From: Ceratothoa steindachneri
Lineage: Eukaryota; Arthropoda; Malacostraca; Isopoda; Cymothoidae
Direction: 5' to 3'
DNA length: 64,000 bases
NCBI GenBank assembly: GCA_963969495.1
Contig: OZ018326.1
Span: 824,631-888,630, forward strand
How positions within the stretch are numbered: the stretch's first letter is position 1; the number at the start of each line of letters is the position of its first letter. The notes under the pieces were generated by a model. It did no database searches. It saw only the letters and a program-made list of their open reading frames with translations, and had not been told where the DNA came from. The translations under genes were made by a program, and so were the position numbers. Positions 35,422 through 45,076 of this stretch are shown here, in pieces.

Positions 35422-36372
35422 TTATAAGACACGGAGAGGGAAGGCAGATACATCATTGCTTAGAGAAGGCCTAAGTGTCTTAATATTTATCGATTTAATT
35501 ATTCGTAGGCTTATATCATCGTGGGAATAATGTGTAATTTTTAAATCATTAATGGTGCCGTCGGTTTTGCAGAGGATAATATGAACCCGATTGCGGGAGC
35601 ATTTCTTCTGGCTAAGGGCTTTACCTGTTTTGCCACTTATATCAAGATGAGAACATGCTCGAGCATGTAACGACTGCAGTGTTCTGCAAACATAATCGTT
35701 TCTGCGACACCGAGGACATGTAAATAAATGAAAGCTACCACTACGCAGGTAACATGGGAGCAAGTCCTTTACATTAAATAGAGAACCTATTGCTAAATTA
35801 TTCGAGAAAATTAATTAAAAGTTAATTTGCACAAAAATATTTCTGAGGAACTTTGTAATTGTTTGCGGAATTAGTGATTAAGAGGGCCTAATTCAGAAAG
35901 AGAAAGATAAGGTATGTCTTTAGATACGTTATATATAGGTAATTTTGAAGATAAAATATTGTCAAGGAAAGTTTTAAGAGTGACCCCAAAAATATGTAAA
36001 GGATCAGAATTGTTTGTGAAATAGGTGAGGAGAAAGTCTAGCTCTTTATCAAGAGTAAAGTATGAAGAAGATAAGTGGTCGGCATGGTGTAAAAGAGTTT
36101 TAATTGAATTTATTTCAAAGATTTTGCCACAGGCACTAAAGGAATCAAACTAACCCAGAGAATGTAGGTTTATGGTATTCAGAGGTAGAGAGTTTATTTT
36201 CAGATTTATTAATTAGGATATCTAGAAATGGGAGGGCATTATTGATTTCGTATTCAACAGTATACTTGATATTGGGCTGTATTGAATTATTAAATATGAG
36301 GCAATTGTTCAAAAGTATGACGGAAGGGCTGTCGACGTCTCGCTCCGCTTCTCGTGACCCACGTCTAAACAA
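35422..36372 (-). pseudogene. Second Penelope-like family: RT thumb and GIY-YIG-like C-terminus
   Basis: 36372-36145 reads IKYTVEYEINNALPFLDILI and a Y-HKPTFSGL block, the conserved post-palm segment. Frames to 35780 continue the thumb (DIPYLSL). 35763-35422 reads SGSFHLFTCPRCRRNDYVC, TLQSLHARACSHLDISGKTG and RVHIILC, then LRIIKSINIKTLRPSLSND, the C-terminal domain in which a CPRC zinc-like pair precedes the degenerate YIG (YVC). This family differs from the 14-kb copy. Stops and shifts inactivate it. Confidence 0.72.
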
Positions 36373-36589
36373 TCAGAGTACCACTGAAGATACGGACTCT
36401 CACATAGAAACAAGTGACTTGTCCGTAGATAAGTTTTGCCTAATGAAATCGAAATTGAAATAGAATCAACAAAAACTGCCAGGGGCATAAAATCCTGCCT
36501 CTCAACTCAGGATTTTTGTATGAGGAATTTTTGCTCACATTTGGCGCCAATACCGAAATAATCTAAAGTTAGTGATATAATAGACAAGA

Positions 36590-38578
36590 TAATGAAAGGA
36601 AAGTATAAGTGGGATTTTGACGCTGATATCGGAGAGGAAGACTTAATACAAGCATTAAAAGGAGGCATGATTAAAATCCGCACCCAATGCTTTTTTAGCC
36701 TGAATCAAAAAAACAATTTAAAAAGAAAAAATAAAGAAGGGTAAGATCATCAGCACGAAAAAAGGTATTAAAGTTAAGCAATCACATAAAAATGAAAAAA
36801 TGGATACCATATCAAATATATCAGAAATCTAAAAATCTCCTCCCTTAATGTAAACGGATGGAACACCAAGAGCAGGATTTATAATGAAATGATAATATCA
36901 GTCCAACCCGATATCCTGCTCATTTCTCAGCATGGCTTCGATGAGTACAAAAAATATATCCAAAATCTATAACTGAGTGGTGCTGATGGTTAGCCACTCG
37001 AAGGGAAGATATGATGGAGTGACCATTGCGTCCATAAAAAAACGAATAATGTTTAAAGAAATACAAGGATTATAAGAGTCATACCTAACTGTTTAGATCA
37101 GTAGGAACTACATATGATGATCTAGTGGTTGGAGTTGAGTATCAGCTATCCATGCGTCCATACCTTACAATTCCCAATTTTCTCCGGCGATCTACATATC
37201 CGTTATAGAGAGACTAGGTACATCACAGCGTTCAACGGTGCTAATAACACGCAATGCCTAATAATTAACAGAAACATAGTCCAAAGAAAAGGACCTGATT
37301 GTGCCACTTTTAACACGGAAAGGTTATCTATCACACCAAATATAATACTAACCAATCCCAACTTCGTCCTGAACCAAGCGATGTGTCCAGGCCCTTATGC
37401 TAAAACGGATGGCATAGGAATGATTGCATCCATATCTACTTCCCTGATTCAAGTTAAAATTCTCAGAGGAAGGTGCCTGGCGAAAGCTAATTGGTCGTCT
37501 GCATATAGAGAATTTATGCAGAAAATTAAAAATAGATCAAATAGAAGACGCTGCGCTTGAAGAGATTGATGAAAAAATCGACCACTTGAAAACAAAAATC
37601 GTGAAAGCTGACCTTAGAGCTCTTTCCTTGACGGAATATTAAACATGCCAAGTTCCAAGTTGGTACTTAAGCATCCAGGCCAAAAGAAACCAGCTAGAAA
37701 TACTTATTGATGTAGTAAATACATATGGGAATGCAGCACATTGCTACCGTCAACTGACAGAATTAAGTAATGAAATTAAACATCTTATAGTGGAATAATC
37801 AAGCAGGAAATGGGACAACATAATAGTTGGGATTGATGCTGAAAGAGACCTCAAGAAATTCTGGAGTCAGCTAAAGAGGTTGCAGGGGGCTTACCTTATG
37901 AGAGAGTTAGCATCAAAATCACAAAGGATCAAGAAATTAAACCAAAATTCAGAGAATACTGACAAAACCGTTTCAAAATAAGTTAAGAAGAAAACGAAAG
38001 TTTCGAGGCGAGGTACGAAGAAAAAATACTCTTGAGAATTAGTGAGCTGGAGGCTGACTCCACACCGAATAACACCGTAGATGAAACAAGTCTCGCGAGA
38101 GAAGAAGAATGACCTTTCACTCATGACAAATACGAATCAGCTTTAAATAGCTTCAAAAAGTAGGTGCCAGGAATAACTGTTAAACCAAAGATGTACTTCA
38201 TGAATGCTCCCCAAAACATCATTAAAGCCTTATTAAAGCTATTCAATCACTGCCTTAACGTCCAATATTTTCCTGAACAATTCAAAATGGTACTATTATA
38301 TTCCTTCAAAAACCTCGCAAACCAAAAAGGGAGATAAGTAGTTAGAGGCCCATCTAACTCCTAGAATTTATGGGTATGCTACTAGTGAAACTCCTAAACA
38401 ATAGGGTGAGGCGTTTCCTAGACGGCAATAATTTATATCATAATCAGCAACACGGCTTCCGAAAAAGACTAGCCACCGAGACGGCATTGGCATAAATAAA
38501 AGAAAAAATGCCATCCCCAAGGCCAAAGATGACAACGTAGATGTGGTATTTAGAGACGTAGCCTTTACCTTTGATAAT
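36590..38578 (+). pseudogene. Jockey-type LINE fragment (copy D): endonuclease and partial RT
   Basis: Upstream linker DFDADIGEEDLIQALKGG (36620) is followed by SSLNVNGWNTKSRIYNE and ISVQPDILLISQHGF (36850-36950, endonuclease start with the catalytic Glu changed to Gln). The frame 37129-37560 carries FSGDLHIRYRETR, TPNIILTNPNF and PGPYAKTDGIGMIA (endonuclease). RT appears near 38370-38500 as FMGMLLVKLLNNRVRRFL and HNQQHGFRKRLATETALA. RT motif A is broken by the CR1 3' end at ~38580. Confidence 0.7.
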
Positions 38579-38579
38579 A

Positions 38580-39159
38580 AGGAGTAACAAAAAGTAACAA
38601 GGAAAGAAGTACCCTAGAAGACCTTACAGTCCATTTAATGAGAGTACCTTTGGACTAGCAGTCGTGCGGGCACATCTCTGCTCAAATGCTTTACGTCCTT
38701 AAACGGCCATTTTTCAAGACCTTGTCTAGTTTTGACTTGAACTGGTCAACAGATTTACTGTTGACAACTTCCACTGGAAGTGCGTTCCAACTACTGCAGA
38801 TACTGTACGGGAAAAACTTTCCACACAGATCGCGGTTGTAACGCTTCCGTTCAAGTTTAAAGCTGTGATTTCGTGTTCTGCTCTCAACAAGTGTGAAAAT
38901 ATCCCTGTAGTCAACATTGTCGAACCCTCGAACTATTTTGAAAACTTCGATGAGCTGACCACGCAGTCTAATGGTTTCCAACGAGAACAGATTTAATTCC
39001 CTTAATCTATCTTCATAACTTTTATGTCTGATAGAAGGAATGAGTTTGCTTGCCCTGGTTTGCCCGCATTCCAACCTAGCGATGTCCTTTCTAAATGAAA
39101 GACTCAAAAATTGTACGGCATACTCTAGGTGCGGTCGGAAAAGTGAGTTGTACAAACAC
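38580..39159 (-). pseudogene. CR1 copy 2, 3' portion (RT C-terminus and 3' UTR)
   Basis: The minus frame 39155-38691 aligns with the end of the 7.6-kb ORF2: LYNSLFRPHLEYAVQF, IPSIRHKSYEDRLREL, FKIVRGFDNVDYRDIFTL and DKVLKNGRL. The 3' UTR stem-loop and the CTTGTTACT-like terminal repeat follow at 38650-38580. At 39159 coding stops exactly where the inverted-repeat unit begins. The preceding codons of the same RT resume at 44973. Confidence 0.88.
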
Positions 39160-39348
39160 TATAAGAACTTTTAATGAGTTAAACTTAACATAAACAAAGA
39201 GAATGATAAAATATTGGCCTACCTTGGGAAAAGGACTAATACTGTATCCAAAGATTTATGATATTTCGTTCCAGAGAATATCGTTGCCGTCTGGAGTAGC
39301 TTATTCCTCTTGTTAGTATTTTGGGAAAGCTATCTTTAACTTTCTCTT
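39160..39348 (+). repeat. Left inverted end (MITE copy lacking its inner terminus)
   Basis: Matches the reverse complement of 44782-44972 over ~189 bp, including CGTTCCAGAGAATATCGTTG and CTACTCCAGACGGC on the opposite strand. Homology stops at TTTCTCTT, before the inner terminal inverted repeat that is present in the right copy. Confidence 0.85.
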
Positions 39349-39748
39349 GTAACAATGAATTTATTGAAAAAAGACGTCCAGAACGCCTTTAGTTATGAAT
39401 ACGTGAAAGTTGACCCTTTTGTGAGAACTAAGAGGGCCGACGCTTTTACTTCTGCGCCGAAGCCTTTGTCATGAGTCACGCAATATTAAATTTTAGGGAA
39501 AAATGTTTCACCTGGTTAACATCAAAGTTTAGCTAAGCAAATTATCATTCTTTAGAAAAAGTTAATGAATATTTTATATTTAATTTAATGATTGAAATAT
39601 ATAGAATAATGAAAATGACAATGACATCAAACATAAATTATTATATTTTCCCTCTCAACAGAAGTGCAATGAACCATTGCACAAATGAACATATGTTAAA
39701 GGAAGGTAAAGTTGAAAAAAAATGAATTTAAAGAACACTCCATTATAG
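39349..39748. other. Noncoding sequence 3' of the BEL/Pao pol
   Basis: AT-rich. No LTR match to the other side of the element was found. It may be 3' untranslated sequence or a decayed LTR. Confidence 0.4.
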
Positions 39749-40573
39749 CTACTCTCTCAAGGTTTTGCACCATTCGTGCATTCTGTCAACGCATGCTTTA
39801 GCAGCTAACCGTTGAGATTGAGTACCTAGTGCATTAACTGGTGGAGTATCATTAACATTTCTTAAGTTGTTATCCTTAATATTAATTGTTCCATTAACCA
39901 AATCATTTTCTGAACTTTGATTAGATAGAATTTGATTTGAAATATTTAAAGAATCTGTTGCAGAATAACCGGAAGGAACATCATCCTTACTCGTTTCACG
40001 ATCAACTACTACATCATCTCCAGTAACAAATTTCTCGCAGAATTGATCACCGACACCTGACGAGTCATTGTAAGCATGTGTCAGGGATAATTCCAGAAGA
40101 TATTGATGATTGATAGAATGATGAACAATTTGTCCATCTCCTCTTTTGATTTTAACACTTCTAACTTTATTGTTACATCCGACAACTAGTTCTATTATTC
40201 TACCCAATAACCAGTATGGGCGTGGTTTATTAGGCAATTTTATTAAAACTACATCACCAGATTTTATTCTATTAAACCAATTATTTTCATGAAGTTCTCT
40301 ATAATGCTCTCTAAGGCTTAATAGGTAATTTTCATACCATAAATCTTTAAAATATAAAAAAAAATTGTTGCGAAGTTCAAGAGACTCAAGTAGTCCCTCT
40401 CTGGTCGGAGGATCTCCATCCCGTATACTATTATCATTAGAGTCTCTTAATGATATGAAAGGATTTGTATTTATTTTCAAAAAGAAATTAGGGGTAATGA
40501 TTTCTAAGTCATTATCAGATGACCTATATGTCAATGGTCTGGAGTTAATAGCAGATTGAATATCTGCAATCAC
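39749..40573 (-). pseudogene. BEL/Pao integrase C-terminal region
   Basis: An open frame of 274 codons. It starts MIADIQSAINSRPLTY (end of the integrase core, with NSRPLTY typical of BEL/Pao), passes through LWYENYLLSLREHYRE and WFNRIKSGDVVLIK, then RPYWLLGRIIELVVG and KIKRGDG, the DUF5641-like C-terminal module, and ends in a long polar tail. The frame itself is open, so decay is modest, but it is cut from the catalytic core by a frameshift near 40,600-40,720. Confidence 0.85.
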
Positions 40574-40720
40574 AGTCAGAAGCTCAAAATAAGAAAGTCT
40601 TGCTCTTCCTTTGCTTTTATATAAACAAGTCTTAATAGTACGGATGAGACGTTCCCAGGTGGAACCAACCCAAGCTGAGTAACCTGGTATCCTAATATGT
40701 TTGATATTAAAGTTTCTGAA

Positions 40721-40990
40721 TTAATTATTAAATTCATCTGTGCCCATTGCCTTTTCTAATATATTTCCACCAGATATGAATGACCTAGCATTATCACTAT
40801 AGAGAGTAGATGGGACACCATACAAATTAACAAACCTAAAGAATGTTAGGATGAAGCTACCTGTGGACATATCTGCGACTAATTCAATGTGAACAGCTCG
40901 AACATTTAAACACGTAAAGAGTAATAAATACATTTTGATGTTCTTGCCAGTTGAATCATTTCCTCAAAGATGACCAGTATAATATATCCC
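40721..40990 (-). pseudogene. BEL/Pao integrase catalytic core fragment
   Basis: Reads LLLFTCLNVRAVHIELVADM, VNLYGVPSTLYSDNARSFI and GTDEFNN, containing the second catalytic Asp (SDNA). The first Asp position, expected in GIDYTG, is GIYYTG at ~40990-40970 in the preceding frame, so the catalytic triad is damaged. A stop/frameshift separates it from the zinc-binding part. Confidence 0.82.
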
Positions 40991-41710
40991 TGTATGATTA
41001 AAAGATTTAACAAAATTTACTCTATGTTTGGGAAGATAAGTCATCTTAGGATATTTGAAAGATAGTGAATTGAATTTATGACAAATCATGCATTGACGCA
41101 GTATTTTTTTGACAATCTGTCTCATACGTGGAATCCAAAATCCTCCCATTCGAACAGCATTCAACGTTGATTGTATTCCAAGATGTTTACATCTGCGATG
41201 GTAGGATTCTACAATTAATGTTGTGAGATGGTGATCCTTGGCCAGCAAAATAGGATTTACAATGTTGTAATCATACATAGCTGTTTTCCCAATTCTACCT
41301 TTGGATCTTATAACCCCCTTTTCATCTAAAAATAAATCAAGTCTATTGACTAGTTCAGGCACTTTCTTCTTATTTTGATTGAGATTTTCCAAATATTCCA
41401 ATTCCTGGTGAAATTTAGATTTCTGCATATATTTAATCCAATAGATCTTTTCTGTTTCCATAGGTTTCGAAATAATTTTCTGGCTCAAGTTAATAAAATG
41501 GAAAATATATTTAGTTACACCGAAGAGTTTATTTAGAGAAGAAAACCTATTGATATCCAAAATAGGGGTTTCTATATTATCGTTGATTTTTAATATATTA
41601 GTAGTATGATAAACCTTAACAAGTTGTTTGCTCTCTTCTGATAAACAACCAAAGAATTGACGGGCCATGAAATGGGAACAGTAGAGTGCCATGACGGTCC
41701 TTTGAACCAT
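40964..41710 (-). pseudogene. BEL/Pao RNase H end, linker and integrase zinc-binding domain
   Basis: 248 codons with YCSHFMARQFFGCLSEESKQ at the RNase H/linker side. The integrase zinc domain follows: YHRRCKHLGIQSTLNAVRMG (His pair), then RQIVKKILRQCMICHKFN (Cys pair), then TYLPKHRVNFVKSFNH. The H2C2 ligands are preserved. Confidence 0.83.
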
Positions 41711-42798
41711 AATTCTTGCTTACTTTTAAATTCTTTGACAGTTAATCCTCTGGTGAGCAAATCTGCAGGATTATTTTTTGAATTAACAAATTTAAAGTCC
41801 ATATTAACTTGATAATTTTCTATGATAACTTTCTTGAAAATTCTAATATCTTTGATTCTGTTCATAGTAAATACACTTTTTGTTTTCACATTTACCGTTA
41901 GTAACCAAGATAGTAATATCTATGAATCAACTGATATACATATATCTTTAAACTTTATGGCAGGGAAGGAATCCAAGATTGTAGGAAGACATTTTAAGGA
42001 CAAGTAAACCGCCATTAGTTCCAAAGTAGGCAGAGTTCTTGGTTTTAATGAAGCCACTTTAGCCTTTGCATACAGAAGTTGTGAGTTTCCATTGCTTACA
42101 TTGTATACAGAGAAACCATAACATAGCTTAGAAGCATCACAAAATATAAATAAATTATTAATGTTATCTTCAGAGATGCAAGATCTAGGAAAAGTTAAGT
42201 GAAAGATTTGCTTAAAATCAGCCTGAAGTTCTTGCCACAGTTTTTTATATTGTTCTGGAATGGCTTGATCCCATGAAAGTTTCTCTGCCCAAAGCTTTTG
42301 CATTAGAATTTTACTCCGATTTGTTATAGGCAAAATCAATCCAAGTGGATCAAATAACTTTGAAATTTGAGATAAAATATTACGTTTGGTGTTTGCAGTT
42401 TGATTTATATCAATAGCTGCTAACTGAAGAGCATCTTCATTTATTAAGTACTTATAACCAAGCACTTTCTCACAATCATTATAATGTTGGACCATGCAGT
42501 TGTCTCTAGTAAATGCATCTCTTAGCCCTTTGCAATTAGAGTTCCAAGAACGCAACTGGAATCCACCTTCCTTCATCCTCGCATCAGATTTCTTATAGAT
42601 ATCAAGTAGTTCTTCAGAATTTCCAGTGAGTATCAAGTTATCTACATAAAAATTTGAGTTTAAGATACTTGTGCAATAATCCTTGGGATATTGGTTAACA
42701 TGATGTTTAATCACATAATTTAAAATAAATGGGCTGGCATTAAACTCCAAAATAATAGTTCTATATCTGTATGTAACTAATTTGCCATCTTCCATCAT
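41590..42798 (-). pseudogene. BEL/Pao reverse transcriptase palm and RNase H
   Basis: 42798-41920 carries YRTIILEFNASPFILNYVI and STSILNSNFYVDNLIL-like motif C (NFYVDNL, second Asp replaced by Asn), GGFQLRSWNSNCKGLRD, and the BEL/Pao block LFDPLGLILPITNRSKILMQ and WDQAIPEQYKKLW. IFCDASKLCYGFSVY and KPRTLPTLELMAVYLSLK are RNase H residues, continued in 41889-41590 (NNPADLLTRG). The Asn in motif C would be expected to disable polymerisation. Confidence 0.85.
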
Positions 42799-44021
42799 GA
42801 AAATGAAAAACGATTTTCATCTTCTTCCTTTGCCAATTGAATTTGCCAAAATGTTTGTTTTATATCCCTAAGCATGGTGTACCTATTAGATCTAAATTGT
42901 AACATTAGTTGGGTGAGGTTATTCATTAAATTTATTCCAGCATATGCTGCTTCATTTAAAGATGGCTTGTTGTTAACTTTAAGAGAACAATTGTAAACCG
43001 GACAGATTTTGGTAGTAACATTGGGTTCAGATTTTATGACTGGTCTATGAGGAAGCCATATATGTTTGTGATACATTTCTGGTGAGATATCCACCTTTTC
43101 AATTATTCCATCCTTTAATTGTCTTTTAAAGACCTCTTGATAGGCCTCCAATTGGCCATTCTTTTGAAGTTTATCAACTACTTTGTTGAGGATTGTGATA
43201 GCAATGCCTTCATTTGATGGAACTTCTTTTATGATATTATCATGCCAAGGCAGGGCTACAAAATATTTATTGTCCTTGAACTCAATCTTGGATTTAAAAT
43301 CTTTAATTTTCTTAGCGTCGTATTTACTTTGATCTTCACTCAATTCAGTGCATCCAACTGACTCTAAACTAAACATGTTTTCTAATCCTTGTTCTACAGA
43401 ACAATCTGTAAATGCAGTATCAAATGGATTGAAATACGTTTTCCTGGGTTCCAAGACAAAATTTACATGAGTAGAGGGCTCCTCAACCCCATAAAGCCCA
43501 ACAGCATCCATAAAATTAATTGAAGTATTTGTTACTGAAGATTTATCTACAGTTGCATGGCTAGTTACTTGAGATGGATTTAAAAAATGCATTATGTTCC
43601 CAAAGGGCACAATACCTGTAGACATAAGCCATGCTGTTCCATTTATACATTTTATTTTTTCCATTTTAGGAATAAATTGAATCACATCAACTCCAAGAAG
43701 TCCTTGTAATGTGATATTTTGACCATGCTCTGCTACAGATTGATCTGCCATTTTAAAACCTTTAGATATTATGTTGTTAACAGCTATGGGGAGATCTGAT
43801 ACATGCAAATGGATATCAAATTCACTATCAATTAAGATGGGCAATGGAAGATCTTTATAGCCAGGAATACTAACGTCCATAACACATTCTTTGAATTTTT
43901 TCTTATTTGTTCCGAGGAATGTTTTTACATCATAATTCAAATATGCCCAATCAAAGGTATCACATTTAAGAACATCCATAACCTCCTGACTTAAATAAGA
44001 TCTCTGACTGCCATCATCCAA
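42795..44021 (-). pseudogene. BEL/Pao protease and RT N-terminal part
   Basis: 408 codons beginning MDDGSQRSYLSQEVM, the active-site DDGS of an A17-type protease (family norm D-S/T-G). It continues through NNIISKGFKMADQSVAEHGQ, LLGVDVIQFI (protease C-terminal), then the pre-RT region IEFKDNKYFVALPWH, DGIIEKVDISPEM, WLPHRPVIKS and RSNRYTMLRDIKQTFWQI (start of the RT palm). A frameshift near 42797 joins the next frame. Confidence 0.86.
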
Positions 44022-44027
44022 TAAACA

Positions 44028-44640
44028 TTAAACGTTGTAAGAATTTCCTCCCCTTTTAAATCTTAATTCAATTATAGGCAACAAATATGGTTGATATGTA
44101 GAAGCACTCATGTTGATGCAAAGATTTGAATGCAGAGATGTATCATTTTTGGGTTTGTGACAAAGTGCTAATATGTCACTATAACATTTACAGTAATAAC
44201 ATGGAAAACTAAGTTTATTATATTTTCCTGGACATTTCTCACTTAAATGTTTATTGCTAGTACAAAAATAACAGAGTTTTAATTCTTTACATCTAGCCTT
44301 TCTTGAATCTAAAGTCTCATACTTGGAGCAAAGAAACATAGAATGTCCCTCAACTGCACAAAATTTACAAAATTTATGTTTCCTTGGCAAAGGTTACTGA
44401 TGTTTTAAAATTTTTTAGAGTAGATGACTTAGGGTGACTCTCCATTGATTTGAAGTCAAAGGGTGGCTTGTTTTGCCCAGAGTTAAAGGTAAAGGAGGGA
44501 TTGTTTCGTTTCCAATTGAAATTTTTCTTGGAATTAGCCGAAAAATCTTTACTTTCAGCAGCAATTCTATAACTACTAGAAGAAGAAGTCCTAAGTAGAG
44601 TTTTGATTATGTCATTATAATGATCAAAAAGATTCACCAC
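44028..44640 (-). pseudogene. BEL/Pao gag fragment with zinc knuckles
   Basis: 44390-44028 has CKFCAVEGHSMFLCSKY (CX2CX4HX4C) and CYFCTSNKHLSEKCPGK (CX2CX4HX4C), nucleic-acid-binding knuckles, and a third Cys cluster. 44640-44374 is a Ser/Asn-rich gag C-terminus in another frame. The N-terminal gag (matrix/capsid part) is missing. Only ~105 bp separate the start from the right inverted end, so the element lacks a 5' LTR. Confidence 0.78.
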
Positions 44641-44746
44641 TGGGTTTCATTAAAAAGTGAGAGGGCGAGGGAGAAAAATATTATAAGATATGTTTGATAA
44701 CCAAATGGAAAGGAATCAATAATTCGATATTCTCTGGAAGTTTTAA

Positions 44747-44972
44747 TATAAGAACTTTTAAAGAGTTAAACTTAACATAAGCAAAGAGAAAGTTAAAGAT
44801 AGCTTGCCCTAAATACTAACAAGAGGAATAAGCTACTCCAGACGGCAACGATATTCTCTGGAACGAAATATCATAAATCCCTGGAAACACTATTAGTCCT
44901 TTTTCCAAGGTAAGCCAATCTTGTATCATTCTCTTTGCTCATGTTAAGTTCAGCTCATTAAAAGTTCTTATA
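44747..44972. repeat. Right inverted end: complete MITE with ~44-bp TIRs
   Basis: TATAAGAACTTTTAAAGAG at 44747 and its reverse-complement counterpart ending 44972 form terminal inverted repeats of ~44 bp that include TTAACATRAGCAAAGAGAA. The internal 138 bp is shared with the 39160-39348 copy. A 15-bp segment CGATATTCTCTGGAA occurs both inside (44848) and just outside (44726) the inner end. Confidence 0.85.
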
Positions 44973-45076
44973 ACATAGTACAATCTCCTTGTTCCGATAT
45001 TCAAACTGGCACTTTATGTAACCTAGCATCCTTTGGGCCTTTTGCTTCACCTCAATGCACTGTTTCTAGAACTTGA
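44973..45076 (-). pseudogene. CR1 copy 2, 5' portion
   Basis: The minus translation FKKQCIEVKQKAQRMLGYIK-like and FEYRNKEIVLC aligns with residues ~700-735 of the 7.6-kb ORF2 and is continued at 39159. Its 5' end at ~45076 abuts the C-terminal part of the unclassified coding region, with a CACTGTTTC...GAAACAGTG inverted repeat at the junction. Confidence 0.82.

Larger units (their letters stand above)
39160..44972. mobile_element. 5.8-kb unit with inverted ~190-bp ends, containing a BEL/Pao element
   Basis: Outer ends are TATAAGAACTTTTAATGAG on both sides in inverted orientation (39160 rightward, 44972 leftward), homologous for ~190 bp. The unit interrupts one CR1 reading frame: 44973-45076 ends ...EIVLC and 39159-38580 begins LYNSL, contiguous residues in the 7.6-kb ORF2. 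A TGT at both junctions may be a 3-4-bp target duplication. The interior is a BEL/Pao gag-pol (minus). This is best explained as one insertion of a composite of two MITE copies plus captured retroelement, though recombination between separate MITEs is possible. Confidence 0.75.

Noticed and set aside
36530..36560. Primer-binding site TTTGGCGCCAATACC after an LTR
   Set aside because: No LTR repeat or gag flanks it, and a Jockey-type element begins just downstream. TGGCGCC alone is weak.
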